A stretch of DNA of 64,000 nucleotides from Xanthobacter sp. YC-JY1. GTDB taxonomy: Bacteria > Pseudomonadota > Alphaproteobacteria > Rhizobiales > Xanthobacteraceae. Positions 53,987-62,975 of this stretch are shown here, in pieces (the first letter of the stretch is position 1; each line of letters opens with the position of its first letter). The notes under the pieces are model-generated. The model was given only the letters and a program-made list of their open reading frames with translations, ran no database searches and was not told the DNA's origin. Location: positions 4,263,001 through 4,327,000 of the forward strand of contig NZ_CP032674.1 of the NCBI RefSeq assembly GCF_021730305.1, in the 5' to 3' direction. The position numbers were made by a program, and so were the translations under genes.

Positions 53987-55597
53987 CTATCGCGGCGGAT
54001 CGACACCGATCCAGTGGCGCACCACCGGCGGCGCGTCGCCCTGGTGGAACGAGAGCACCTCCGCCTGCACGTCGGCATCGGCATGGGAGACCCGGCGGTG
54101 CTGGCGCCGATGCTCGGCCCAGGATTCCACCATGAACCACTCCAGCATCTCCTCCGGATTGGCGGAATCCTCGCTGATGCCCCAGGCATAGGCCCCGTCC
54201 CGGCGCCGGGCGGCAGAAAGGCGCTCCAGCGCCTTCAGGAAGGCTTCCCGGTCCGCCCGCGCCACCCGATACTCGATCAGGATCAGCACCGGCCCCCGGT
54301 CGTTGGGGATGGGCTCGGCCATGGCCGGCTCGGGCCAGTGCATGGAGGGCGTCAGATCGGCCTCGCCCGCGGGCAGCGGCATGCGGTGCATGATGAGGCC
54401 CACCACCGCGAGGCCGCCGGCCGCGATCACCAGAGCCGCCTGCAGCCCCACCGCCTGCGCCACGAGGCCCCAGGCGATGCTGCCGCCCGCCATCGCACCG
54501 TTGAAGACCGTGAGATAGACGGCGAGCGCCCGCCCCCGCACCCAATTGGGCAGGATGGACTGGGCGGTTGCGTTCAGCGTCGTCAGCGCGGTGATCCACG
54601 CCGCGCCCATGGCGAGCAGGATGGGCACCGCCAGCCAGCGCGGCGGAGCCAGCGCAAGGGCGACCGTCGCGACGGCGGTGACGAGCGAAGCGGCGAGGAT
54701 GAGCCCATCCGCCGAAAGTCGGCCGCGCAGCCGTGGCATCAGCAGCGCCCCGCCGATGGCGCCCACACCCACCGAACCGAGCAGCAGGCCGTAATAGGCC
54801 GCATCCCCCTTGAGCAGCCCGCGCGCGACCAGCGGCAACAGCGCCCAGACCGCGCTGGCGAAGGCGAAGAAGAAGGCCGAACGCAACAGGACGACATGCA
54901 TCTCCTTGCTGGACCGCGCATAGCGCAGCCCGGCCCGGAAGGCGCCGGGGAAGCGCTCGCCCAGTTCATCCTGCGGGGTGGCGGGCCGACGCCACCACAC
55001 GAGGGCGGCGATGACGAAGACGTAGCTCGCCACGTCCGCCCCATAGGTCACCGCCGCGCCGAAGGCGGCGAGCAGCACGCCGCCCAGCGCCGGGCCGATG
55101 GAGCGGGAAATGTTGATGCCGAGCGAGTTGAGCGCCACCGCGCTCTTCAGGTCCGACCGCGGCACCAGCTCCGGCACGATGGACTGCCAGGTGGGCGCCA
55201 TCAGCGCCGCGCCGATGCCGCCGAGAAAGGTGAGCGCGATCAGCGAGGAGACCGTCATCAGCCCGGTCAGCGACAGCAGCATCAGGACGCCGCTGACGCA
55301 TGCCAGCCCGATCTGGATGGCGATGAGAAAGCGCCGCCGGTCGAGGATGTCGGAGAGCACCCCGGCCGGCATGGCGAGCAGGAACACCGGCAGCATAGCC
55401 GCCGCCTGGATGGTCGCCACCGCCGCGGGCGAGGCGGAAAGATCGGTGACGATCCACGCGCTCGCCACGTCGCGCATGAAGCTGCCGGTATTGCCCAGCA
55501 CGGTCGCCACCCACAGCACGGCGAAGACCGGCCGCTTCAACGGGGCGAAGGCACCGGGCGCGGGCGCGGACGGCGGGGATGGGGGATTTTCGCTCAT
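53987..55597 (-). CDS. MFS transporter (MFS_3/EntS-like) with C-terminal ABM-like domain
   Basis: A 536-residue protein. Residues about 20-410 form a 12-helix major-facilitator transporter, with WVATVLGNTGSFMRDVASAW near the start and the loop motif GVLSDILDRRRFLIA (about 83-97). Residues about 434-536 are soluble, with VLILIEYRVARADREAFLKA, EWFMVESWAEHRRQHRRVSH and FHQGDAPPVVRHWIGVDPP, resembling a dimeric alpha/beta-barrel of the antibiotic-biosynthesis-monooxygenase type. The start is ATG 55597, which overlaps the stop of the DoxX gene (4 bp). Last gene of the 54-60 kb operon. Substrate unknown. Confidence 0.87.
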   Translation of the reverse strand: MSENPPSPPSAPAPGAFAPLKRPVFAVLWVATVLGNTGSFMRDVASAWIVTDLSASPAAVATIQAAAMLPVFLLAMPAGVLSDILDRRRFLIAIQIGLACVSGVLMLLSLTGLMTVSSLIALTFLGGIGAALMAPTWQSIVPELVPRSDLKSAVALNSLGINISRSIGPALGGVLLAAFGAAVTYGADVASYVFVIAALVWWRRPATPQDELGERFPGAFRAGLRYARSSKEMHVVLLRSAFFFAFASAVWALLPLVARGLLKGDAAYYGLLLGSVGVGAIGGALLMPRLRGRLSADGLILAASLVTAVATVALALAPPRWLAVPILLAMGAAWITALTTLNATAQSILPNWVRGRALAVYLTVFNGAMAGGSIAWGLVAQAVGLQAALVIAAGGLAVVGLIMHRMPLPAGEADLTPSMHWPEPAMAEPIPNDRGPVLILIEYRVARADREAFLKALERLSAARRRDGAYAWGISEDSANPEEMLEWFMVESWAEHRRQHRRVSHADADVQAEVLSFHQGDAPPVVRHWIGVDPPR

Positions 55598-56031
55598 GCT
55601 CGCTGTCCCTCCGCTTTGCCCGCCAGATCGTACCACGCCACCAGCACCAACGCGCCGGCGAGGCCGAGATGCTCGAAGAAGGCGTTGGCGGCGGCGAAAC
55701 GCTCGGCCCCCGCCATGCCCCAGAATCGGTTGGCGAGCAGGGTCGCCGCGACGGTGAATGCGGCGAGCGCCAGCGCGCCGGCCCAGCGCATGAGGCCGGA
55801 GAGGATCATGATCGGCGCGATGATCTCCAGCGCGATCACCCCGGCGGCGAGCGGGGCCGCCGGGGCAAGGCCGAAATGGGTCATTTCAGCGATGGCGCCG
55901 GGGAAATCCAGCGCCTTGGTGAGGCCGCCCTGCAGATAGGCCGAGGTCAGCGCGAGCAGCGCGAACGCCCGCACCGGCCGCGGCGACAGAAGCGGCCGGG
56001 CGGCCTGTGCGAGGCGGTCGGAAACGCCCAT
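55594..56031 (-). CDS. DoxX family membrane protein
   Basis: A 145-residue inner-membrane protein with about four helices (about 20-36, 60-77, 82-100 and 117-135). TSAYLQGGLTKALDFPGAI and GVIALEIIAPIMILSGLMRW are typical of the DoxX family. Members take part in thiosulfate oxidation or in redox protection. 3 bp separate it from the amidohydrolase gene upstream, and it overlaps the MFS gene by 4 bp, so the three are co-transcribed. Exact role unknown. Confidence 0.85.
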   Translation of the reverse strand: MGVSDRLAQAARPLLSPRPVRAFALLALTSAYLQGGLTKALDFPGAIAEMTHFGLAPAAPLAAGVIALEIIAPIMILSGLMRWAGALALAAFTVAATLLANRFWGMAGAERFAAANAFFEHLGLAGALVLVAWYDLAGKAEGQRA

Positions 56032-56034
56032 CGC

Positions 56035-57900
56035 TCAGAACGCCCAGCAGGCGCAGCCCAGCGCGCCGAAGAAGCTCTGCGGATCGCCCACCGGCACGCT
56101 TGCGCCCCATGCCCCCGCATGGGCGTGGCCGTGGACGCCGCAGGCCTTGGCGCAGCCGCAGGCGGCGGCGAAGGCGTATTTCTGCGCGCTGTCCTCCTTG
56201 CGCGGCTGGTAGCCGCCGAAGGTGCGCACCGGCGACCAGTCCGGCATGGCCGGCGGCAGCGGCGGCGCGAGGTCGCGGAAGGCGCCATCCCCATGCACCG
56301 GCACGCCGCCGAGCAGGGTCAGGACCGAGGTGATGTCCTGAATGCGGTCCTCGGACACGGAGAAGTAATCGTCCGAGAGCACGACGAGGTCGGCGAGCTG
56401 GCCGTCCTTGATCTGCCCCTTCTTGTCCGGCTCGCTGGAGAACCAGGTGTTGGCCTCGGTCCAGAGCCTGAGCGCGTCTTCCCGGTCCAGCCGGTTCGCT
56501 GGCGGATAGAGGGAGAGCCCGCCGAGCGTGCGGCCCGTCACCAGCCACGAGAGCGAGACCCAGGGATTGTAGGAGGCGACGCGGGTCGCATCCGTCCCCG
56601 CCCCCACCGGGATGCCGGCGTCCAGCATGCGGCGGATCGGCGGGGTGCGCTCGGCCGCCTTGGCGCCGTAGCGATCGACGAAATATTCGCCCTGATAGGC
56701 CATGCGATGCTGCACGGCGATGCCGCCGCCCAGCGCCGCGATGCGGTCGATGTTGCGGTCGGTGATGGTCTCCGCATGGTCGAAGAACCAGTTGAGGCCC
56801 TTGAGCGGCACGTCGGAATCGACCTTCTCGAACACGTCGAGGGCGCGCGAGATGGTCTCGTCATAGGTGGCGTGAAGGCGGAACGGCCAGCGGTTCTCGG
56901 CGAGCAGGCGCACCACCGGCTCGAGATCGCCCTCCATGGCGCCGGGCAGGTCCGGCCGTGCCACCTGGAAGTCCTCGAAGTCGGCAGCGGAATAGACCAG
57001 CATCTCGCCGGCGCCGTTGTGGCGATAGAGGTCGTCCCCCTGCCCCGGCGTGACGGTCTTCGACCAGCCGGCAAAATCCGCCAGCTCCGCCTTCGGCTTC
57101 TGGGTGAAGAGGTTGTAGGCGATGCGCACGGTGAGGATTCCCTCCCGGTGCAGATCCTCAATGACCGAATAGTCTTCCGGATAGTTCTGGAAGCCGCCGC
57201 CCGCATCGATCACCGAGGTGACGCCCAGGCGGTTCACCTCGCGCATGAAGTGGCGGGTGGAGTTCTTCTGGTATTCGGGCGGCAGCTTCGGCCCCTTGGC
57301 CAGCGTCGCGTAGAGGATGGTGGCGTTGGGCTTGGCCACCAGCAGGCCGGTGGGATTGCCGTTGGCATCGCGAATGATCTCGCCGGCGGGCGGATCGGGC
57401 GTGTCCTTGGTGTAGCCCACCACGCGCAGGGCGGCGGCGTTGAGCAAGGCGCGGTCGTAGAGATGCAGGATGAAGACCGGCGTGTCCGGGGAGACGGCGT
57501 TGATCTCCTCCAGCGTCGGCAGGCGCTTCTCGGCGAACTGGTGCTCGGTGAAGCCGCCCACCACGCGCACCCATTGGGGGGCCGGCGTGACGGCCACCTG
57601 ACGCTTCAGCATGTCCATGGCGTCGGCGAGCGAGCGCACGCCATCCCAGCGCAGCTCCATGTTGTAGTTCAGGCCGCCGCGGATGATATGCATGTGGCTG
57701 TCGATGAGGCCCGGGATCACCCGCCGGCCGCCTACGTCGATGATCCGTGTGGTCGTTCCGGCAAGCCGCATCGTGTCGGCGGTCGTGCCGGCGAACACGA
57801 TCACGCCGTCGCGCACCGCCACCGCCTCCGCCGTGGGATTGGTGCGGTCGAGGGTGGTCATCTTGCCGTTGAACAGGATGAGGTCGGCGATCTCGCTCAT
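56035..57900 (-). CDS. YtcJ-type amidohydrolase
   Basis: A 621-residue protein of the Amidohydro_3/YtcJ family. It starts LILFNGKMTTLDRTNPTAEA and has the first metal motif GLIDSHMHIIRGG (about 64-76). Other landmarks are FRLHATYDE (about 340), NWFFDHAETITDRNID (about 365-380) and AGTDATRVASYNPWVSLSWL (about 433-452). The C terminus has a Cys- and His-containing tail (FAAACGCAKACGVHGHAHAG, about 585-604) that is not part of the normal fold and could bind metal. The reaction in this family is largely unknown. 38 bp after the XapX gene. Confidence 0.87.
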   Translation of the reverse strand: MSEIADLILFNGKMTTLDRTNPTAEAVAVRDGVIVFAGTTADTMRLAGTTTRIIDVGGRRVIPGLIDSHMHIIRGGLNYNMELRWDGVRSLADAMDMLKRQVAVTPAPQWVRVVGGFTEHQFAEKRLPTLEEINAVSPDTPVFILHLYDRALLNAAALRVVGYTKDTPDPPAGEIIRDANGNPTGLLVAKPNATILYATLAKGPKLPPEYQKNSTRHFMREVNRLGVTSVIDAGGGFQNYPEDYSVIEDLHREGILTVRIAYNLFTQKPKAELADFAGWSKTVTPGQGDDLYRHNGAGEMLVYSAADFEDFQVARPDLPGAMEGDLEPVVRLLAENRWPFRLHATYDETISRALDVFEKVDSDVPLKGLNWFFDHAETITDRNIDRIAALGGGIAVQHRMAYQGEYFVDRYGAKAAERTPPIRRMLDAGIPVGAGTDATRVASYNPWVSLSWLVTGRTLGGLSLYPPANRLDREDALRLWTEANTWFSSEPDKKGQIKDGQLADLVVLSDDYFSVSEDRIQDITSVLTLLGGVPVHGDGAFRDLAPPLPPAMPDWSPVRTFGGYQPRKEDSAQKYAFAAACGCAKACGVHGHAHAGAWGASVPVGDPQSFFGALGCACWAF

Positions 57901-57938
57901 GGTGCGCGCCTTCTGCAGTGGGCGACGAGAATGAAAGC

Positions 57939-58226
57939 TCAGGATTTGGGAGGGGGCGTGTCGCCCGAGGCGGGCGCATCGGCCGCATCGCGCCGGCCCG
58001 GAAGCTGGCCCAGCACGTGGTCCTTGCAGTCGGCGAGGCCCACGGCACGGGCGAGGCCGTCGCCGTTCATCAGATGACGCGCCACCGGCAGGATCTGCTC
58101 GCCGACGAGAATGCCGAGCAGCCCCAGCAGCGCCACCACCGGCGGGGCCGGGGAGCGCACGTTGATGAGGCTGTAGACGATACCGACCAGCAGGCCGGCG
58201 CCCAGCGAGGCGAGATAGAGCTTCAT
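57939..58226 (-). CDS. XapX domain protein
   Basis: A 95-residue protein. The first half has two hydrophobic segments (LYLASLGAGLLVGIVYSLI, about 3-21, and VVALLGLLGILVGEQILP, about 30-47) with the typical RSPAPPVVALLGLLG and GEQILP of the XapX (DUF1427) family. The second half is soluble and ends in a Pro-rich tail. XapX proteins are small membrane proteins often encoded next to YtcJ-type and chloroperoxidase-type hydrolases. Function unknown. Confidence 0.87.
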   Translation of the reverse strand: MKLYLASLGAGLLVGIVYSLINVRSPAPPVVALLGLLGILVGEQILPVARHLMNGDGLARAVGLADCKDHVLGQLPGRRDAADAPASGDTPPPKS

Positions 58227-58287
58227 GGGCCCTCCGGGGGTTCGAACATCCGGCGCCGGCCGGGGGGAGGCCGGCGCCGGAAGGAGG

Positions 58288-59301
58288 TCACGCCTTGATG
58301 AAGGCGAGAAGGTCGGCGTTGATCACGTCCGCATGGGTGGTGCACATGCCGTGCGGATAGCCGGGATAGACCTTCAGCGTGCCATGCTTCAGCAGCTTGG
58401 CGGAGAGCAGCGCGCTGTCGGCGATGGGGACGATCTGGTCGTCATCGCCGTGCATCACGAGGGTGGGCACCTCGCACGCCTTCAGATCCGCGGTGAAGTC
58501 CGTCTCGGAGAAGGCCTTGATGCCGTCGTAATGGGCCTTGGCGCCGCCGGTCATGCCCTGACGCCACCAGTTCCAGATGGCGCCCTGGGAGACCTGCGCG
58601 CCCGGACGGTTGAAGCCGTAGAACGGGCCGGTCGGGACGTCGAGGAAGAACTGGGCGCGGTTGGCGGCGAGCGCCTTGCGGAAGCCGTCGAAGACCTCCA
58701 TGGGCAGGCCGCCGGGGTTGGATTCGGTCTTCAGCATGATGGGCGGCACGGCGCCGATCAGCACCAGCTTCGCGACGCGCGCCTTGCCGTGCTTCACGGT
58801 GTAGTGCAGCGCCTCGCCGCCGCCGGTGGAATGGCCGATGTGAACGGCATTCTTGAGGTCGAGATGGTCCATCACGGCCGCGGCGTCGGCGGCGTAGTGG
58901 TCCATGTCGTGGCCGTCGCTGACCTGGGTGGAGCGGCCATGGCCGCGGCGGTCGTGGGCGACCACGCGGTAGCCGTTGTTCACGAAGAACAGGAGCTGCG
59001 CGTCCCAGTCGTCCGAGGACAGGGGCCAGCCATGGTGGAAGACGATGGGCTGGGCGGTCTTCGGACCCCAGTCCTTGTAGAAGATCTCGACGCCGTCCTT
59101 GGTGGTCACGCTGGGCATGGGTTGAACTCCTTGGGGGGTAGAGACTGAGGGGTTGGAGGCTGCGAAGGCCGCGGCGGGAAAGTCGAGGCCGAGGGCGGCG
59201 GCGAGCGCCGCGGTGGCGCCGCCACCGAGCACGGTCCGGCGCGAGACAAGGGGGAACTGTTCCGGGAGGCGCGCGCCGCCCGGTGCATCACTTCCGGTCA
59301 T
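58288..59301 (-). CDS. Alpha/beta hydrolase, non-heme chloroperoxidase/arylesterase-like, Tat-exported
   Basis: A 337-residue protein. The N terminus has a twin-arginine motif SRRTVLGGG (about 20-28) and a hydrophobic stretch ending AAAFA, so it is probably exported folded. The mature part is a chloroperoxidase/arylesterase-type hydrolase: [15 protein letters not shown] (oxyanion region), [13 protein letters not shown], nucleophile elbow GHSTGGGE, Asp in HGDDDQIVP, and His in [17 protein letters not shown]. Cytoplasmic relatives lack the Tat signal. ATG 59301 was chosen because the longer open frame is out of place inside the upstream hydrolase gene. 11 bp after that gene. Confidence 0.9.
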   Translation of the reverse strand: MTGSDAPGGARLPEQFPLVSRRTVLGGGATAALAAALGLDFPAAAFAASNPSVSTPQGVQPMPSVTTKDGVEIFYKDWGPKTAQPIVFHHGWPLSSDDWDAQLLFFVNNGYRVVAHDRRGHGRSTQVSDGHDMDHYAADAAAVMDHLDLKNAVHIGHSTGGGEALHYTVKHGKARVAKLVLIGAVPPIMLKTESNPGGLPMEVFDGFRKALAANRAQFFLDVPTGPFYGFNRPGAQVSQGAIWNWWRQGMTGGAKAHYDGIKAFSETDFTADLKACEVPTLVMHGDDDQIVPIADSALLSAKLLKHGTLKVYPGYPHGMCTTHADVINADLLAFIKA

Positions 59302-59312
59302 GGTCTCGAACC

Positions 59313-59966
59313 TCAGTGGCCTTCGGAGGCGCCGAACATGGTCTTGGCGTAGATGATGCCGAGGCCGTAGGCGCCGCCATAGGTCTTGGCTATTCCCGTG
59401 GTCATGTCGTAGGTCGCGGTGCGGGCCCAGTCGCGCTGGAGCTCCAGCAGATACTGCAGCGAGGTCATGGGCCGGGCGCCAGCCTGGATCATCCGCTGCA
59501 TGGCGCGCTCGTGCGCCTCGTCGGAGACATCGCCGCAGGCATCGGCGATCACGTAGACCTCGAAGCCCTGCTCGATGGCCGACAAGGCCGGGCCGACGAT
59601 GCACACGCCGGTCCATAGGCCGGAGAGCACGATGCGGCCCTTGCCGATCTCGTTGACCCGGGCGATGACGGCTTCATCCTCCCAGGTGTTCATGGAGGTG
59701 CGGTCGAGCAGCTTCTCGCCCGGGAACGCATCGGTGATCTCGGAGAACATGGGGCCGGAGAAGCTCTTCTCGGCCACCGTGGTGAGGATGGTGGACACCC
59801 CGAAGCCAGCGGCGGCGCGGGCGACCAGAGCCGCATTGTTGCGCAGGTTCACGGCGTCGATGGACTTGGTCGCGAACGACATTTGCGACTGGAAGTCGAT
59901 CATGATCAGCGTATGGTCCTTCGGGGAAAGGAGCATACCGCCGGGGGCGGCGACTGCGTTGGGCAC
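59313..59966 (-). CDS. Cysteine hydrolase, YcaC/isochorismatase-like
   Basis: A 217-residue protein of the isochorismatase-like fold. The likely catalytic Asp is in [12 protein letters not shown] (about 20-31), the Lys in [13 protein letters not shown] (about 62-74), and the Cys in [18 protein letters not shown] (about 113-130). [20 protein letters not shown] is typical of YcaC, which belongs to a group of uncertain substrate. It is the first gene of the 54-60 kb operon and is divergent from the HxlR regulator 88 bp away. Confidence 0.9.
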   Translation of the reverse strand: MPNAVAAPGGMLLSPKDHTLIMIDFQSQMSFATKSIDAVNLRNNAALVARAAAGFGVSTILTTVAEKSFSGPMFSEITDAFPGEKLLDRTSMNTWEDEAVIARVNEIGKGRIVLSGLWTGVCIVGPALSAIEQGFEVYVIADACGDVSDEAHERAMQRMIQAGARPMTSLQYLLELQRDWARTATYDMTTGIAKTYGGAYGLGIIYAKTMFGASEGH

Positions 59967-59987
59967 GGTTCATCTCCTGTGTGAGAG

Positions 59988-60008
59988 CGGGCGCGAAGCT
60001 AGCGCCCG
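59988..60008. promoter_or_regulatory. Inverted repeat in the YcaC-like / HxlR divergent promoter
   Basis: CGGGCGC (59988-59994) and GCGCCCG (60002-60008) form a 7-bp inverted repeat between the divergent operon and the HxlR gene. ATTAGTTACT follows at about 60024-60033 and may be part of a promoter or an HxlR site. Role inferred from position. Confidence 0.35.
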
Positions 60009-60054
60009 ACTTGTGCTGAGACCATTAGTTACTGGCGGGATACCGGGCACATCC

Positions 60055-60417
60055 ATGAATTCCCAAGACAAAATCGAGCCGCAGGCAGACAAGGCGTGCA
60101 TGGCCGAACCCCTCCTGAAGTTCTTCGCTCAGGAGTGGATGGCACATGTGGTCGCGGCACTGTCGCGCCACGGCACACTGCGGTTCGGACAGCTCCGGCG
60201 AAGCTTGCCGGGGCCGATTTCGGCACGCGTCCTCTCTGCCCGGCTCAAGGCGCTTGAGGCCGGGGGATATGTGACGCGGCGGGAGATCGAGGGGCGGGTC
60301 CGTCAGGTGGAATACAGGCTGACGGACTCGGGTCGCGCCATCGACCTCCTTCTGTCGCAGGCGGAAACGGCCCTGTACCTCGAAGGCACGGCCGGCGCAC
60401 TGGCTAGCGGGCGCTGA
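60055..60417 (+). CDS. HxlR family transcriptional regulator
   Basis: A 120-residue winged-helix regulator. The N-terminal Cys that often senses electrophiles or oxidants is in DKACMAEPLLKFF (about residue 15). The DNA-binding part is LRFGQLRRSLPGPISARVLS (about 42-61), followed by RLKALEAGGYVTRREIEGR and VEYRLTDSGRAID. HxlR regulators such as YodB and QorR respond to reactive compounds. It is divergent from the 54-60 kb operon and probably represses it. Start at ATG 60055. Confidence 0.88.
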   Translation: MNSQDKIEPQADKACMAEPLLKFFAQEWMAHVVAALSRHGTLRFGQLRRSLPGPISARVLSARLKALEAGGYVTRREIEGRVRQVEYRLTDSGRAIDLLLSQAETALYLEGTAGALASGR

Positions 60418-60609
60418 CGGCGCCCACCTCTGGCGGTGGACCGCAGCATGTGGAGAACTTGAGCGGGGCAGTGCTCATCGGTTCGATCCCTTGCCGGAAG
60501 GCCCGAAGCGGGGCTGACGGGGCGGACTATGGCGTTGCAGCTGGAGCCCGTCTTGCCGAAAAGCCCGCATCCTTGAACGATGGGATTTCCCGAAGACGCC
60601 CCCGCTCGC

Positions 60610-61506
60610 TCAATGGCCGCGCCGCCACAGCCCCGGCGCCGATCCGGTGAGGCGCGTGAAGGTCCGTGTCATGTGACTCTGGTCGGAAAATCCGCAGGTG
60701 ATGGCGATGTCCGCCAGCGGCAGGCGGGAGCCGACGATGAGATTCCGCGCGCGCTCCACCCGCAGGTGAAGCATCCACTGGTAGGGCGTGAGCCCCGTTT
60801 CATCCCTGAAGCACTTGATGAAATGGCCGCGCGAGACGCCGCAGGCGGCCGCGATGTCGGAGATCAGCACGTTCCCGTCGAGCCCCGCGGCGAGCCGTTC
60901 CTTGGCGATGGCGAACTGGCGCGGCGAGAGGCCGCCGGGAATGCGCACCGCAGCGCCGTGATAGCGCGTGGCAAGATGGGTCTGGATGGCCGAGACCACC
61001 TGATCCAGGAACAGGGGCACCTGCCGCTCCGGCGCATCGAGCATGGGCAGAAGCGCCCGCGAAAGGTGCGCCAGCACAGGGTCTTGCGTGCCGGGGGTGC
61101 AGGAAACGCACTCCGCCAGCGGCAGGCCCATCTCGGTGAAGGTCTGGTGCAGCGCCCCGTGCGACACCTCCAGCAGGAAGAAGTCGAATCCCGTCTCGAT
61201 GTCGGCGCGATAGGTGTCGGAGAAGGAGCGGACATAGCAGCTGTCCGGCGCGAAATCATAGGCGGTCGCCACGCCATCGCCGAAGATGCGCCGGCGGTGC
61301 CCGCCAGAGAGTGCCACGCCCATCAGAAGGCCCCGGCCGCTCGGCGGGGTCTCGACCCGGCTCGTGGCCGAGCCCTCGTGCTGCTTGCGGTAGACGACGA
61401 AGCCGGTGCCGACCAGTTCCCTCTGGTCTTCGAGCGCCGCGACGGAACAGCCGAGGCTGTCGCGCCGGGTGATTCCACCGGGTGCCGCCGTGTCGAGTCG
61501 GGCCAT
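60610..61506 (-). CDS. AraC family transcriptional regulator
   Basis: A 298-residue regulator. The C-terminal part (about 195-298) has two helix-turn-helix units: VLISDIAAACGVSRGHFIKC and LPLADIAITCGFSDQSHMTR, with the typical TGLTPYQWMLHLRVERAR between. The N-terminal 190 residues resemble no cupin I can recognise but include a likely sensing domain with several cysteines (about 106-160). It lies between the HxlR gene and the HupE group. The 190 bp between 60418 and 60609 hold nothing recognisable. Its target is not clear. Confidence 0.87.
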   Translation of the reverse strand: MARLDTAAPGGITRRDSLGCSVAALEDQRELVGTGFVVYRKQHEGSATSRVETPPSGRGLLMGVALSGGHRRRIFGDGVATAYDFAPDSCYVRSFSDTYRADIETGFDFFLLEVSHGALHQTFTEMGLPLAECVSCTPGTQDPVLAHLSRALLPMLDAPERQVPLFLDQVVSAIQTHLATRYHGAAVRIPGGLSPRQFAIAKERLAAGLDGNVLISDIAAACGVSRGHFIKCFRDETGLTPYQWMLHLRVERARNLIVGSRLPLADIAITCGFSDQSHMTRTFTRLTGSAPGLWRRGH

Positions 61507-61642
61507 CTGAAGCCTCGGGGCTGGCTTGCTGGTGCGCGAACCTACACCAGAAGCGGGACGGGTAAAATGAAGCGGCGCTGACCTAAGCTGTAGACAAAGG
61601 TTTAAAGCCGGCGCCCGTGGGTGGGCGCCGGCTCCCGATCGT

Positions 61643-62266
61643 TCAGGCCGGGATCAGCTGGGTGACCACCGCCGACAGGCCGATGCCGAAGGCGGCGGCG
61701 CCGGCGAGGCGCGGGGCCAGAGACGTGGGGGTCCAGGCGCGGCCCGACGCGACGAGGGCGACACCCGCGCCGATTACCGACTGCACCACCGCGAGGCCGG
61801 CGAGATAGGCGACGAGCTGGGTCGGTTCGGCGCCCACGATGGACTCGCCATAAGCGTAGCCGTGGAACAGGCCGGCGATGGCGAACAGGCCGATCCACAC
61901 CCCGCGCGCAGGCTTTTCCCGGCCGGCGGCGAGCAGGCCGCCGATGGCCACCACGCTCAGCGCGATCACCGTCTCGGCGAACGGCAGGTTCACGAGCTGC
62001 ACATGCAGCATGACGCCGGCGATGGAGGCCACCACGAAGGCCACCGGCACGAAGGCGCCGAGCCCCATCACCCCGGCGATGAGGCCGGCGGCGACGATGA
62101 AGCCGAGATGGTCGAGACCGATCACCGGATGGGCGAGGCCGGAGATGAAGCCTTCGCCGAAGGTCGCGGGCAGCCGCCCGCCCATGGCGTGGTGCGCCTC
62201 GGCGGAGGTGGCGGCGAAGAGGGGAACGAGGGACAGGAGCGCGATCCTGCTGACGAGACGGGACAT
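61643..62266 (-). CDS. HupE/UreJ-type metal permease
   Basis: A 207-residue inner-membrane protein with an N-terminal signal or first helix (LLSLVPLFAATSAEAHHAMG) and about six helices. The family motif HPxxGxDHL is LAHPVIGLDHLGFIVAAG (about 45-62), and a second metal motif is GLFHGYAYGES (about 135-145). HupE and UreJ carry nickel or cobalt. Here it is the last gene of a cobalt-type nitrile hydratase cluster, so cobalt import is the likely role. 46 bp after the DUF1097 gene. Confidence 0.87.
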   Translation of the reverse strand: MSRLVSRIALLSLVPLFAATSAEAHHAMGGRLPATFGEGFISGLAHPVIGLDHLGFIVAAGLIAGVMGLGAFVPVAFVVASIAGVMLHVQLVNLPFAETVIALSVVAIGGLLAAGREKPARGVWIGLFAIAGLFHGYAYGESIVGAEPTQLVAYLAGLAVVQSVIGAGVALVASGRAWTPTSLAPRLAGAAAFGIGLSAVVTQLIPA

Positions 62267-62312
62267 GATGTTCTTCCTTGCTCTGGATGGTTGGAAACGA
62301 GGGGGACGGGTC

Positions 62313-62834
62313 TCAGACGGGGCTGCGCTCCGGCTGGAGCAGCGCCTGCCGGATGCGCGCCGCGCACAAGGCGGAGGCGTAGGCGAAGCAGGCGCCGAGG
62401 ATCATGGAGAAGGGCACCAGCAGAAGCGCGTTGCGGCCCGTGAGGGACAGCATCGCGGCCGGGGTGAAGGCGTCCGCGTTCTGAGTGAGGAACGCGAAGG
62501 TGGCGGCATAGCCGTAGGTCACGGCCGGGATGGAAGAGAACGCCGGGATGTAGGCGGCGAGGATGTAGAGGGCGATGGACAGCCCGACGATGACGGCGCC
62601 CACCGTCGGCCCAGGCGCGAGAGTGGCGAGGACGAGCCCCGTCGCCCATGCCACCGCGATGCCGAACACGTTCGAGACGATGGTGGTCCGGAACGCCGCG
62701 GCGTCGCCGCCGGAGTGGAAGAAGCACGCCCAGGCGATGAACGCCGCCCAGATGAGGAACGCCTGCGTGGACAGGAACAGCCAGGTGCACAGGCCTCCCA
62801 GCACGCCGACGCTCAGGGCCAGGGAAATGATCAT
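62313..62834 (-). CDS. DUF1097 family membrane protein
   Basis: A 173-residue protein with about five hydrophobic helices. LWLFLSTQAFLIWAAFIAWAC-type aromatic stretches near residues 17-40 and FHSGGDAAAFRTTIVSNVFG are typical for DUF1097. No signal peptide beyond the first helix. The start at ATG 62834 leaves out an unlikely 17-residue basic lead. Function unknown; members occur beside metal and nitrile genes. It lies between the hydratase accessory gene and hupE on the same strand. Confidence 0.8.
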   Translation of the reverse strand: MIISLALSVGVLGGLCTWLFLSTQAFLIWAAFIAWACFFHSGGDAAAFRTTIVSNVFGIAVAWATGLVLATLAPGPTVGAVIVGLSIALYILAAYIPAFSSIPAVTYGYAATFAFLTQNADAFTPAAMLSLTGRNALLLVPFSMILGACFAYASALCAARIRQALLQPERSPV

Positions 62835-62975
62835 GTCGAAGCCTCCGCTGAGGCGGTGAGACAAGCCTCTCCCGTTCCGGCGCACGGGTGGCGCGCCGGG
62901 GGCAAGAGACGGCGGTAGGTTGACGGCGATTTATGGCTGGCGTGGCGGCGGACCCGATGCGGCCCGCCGCCCGTC

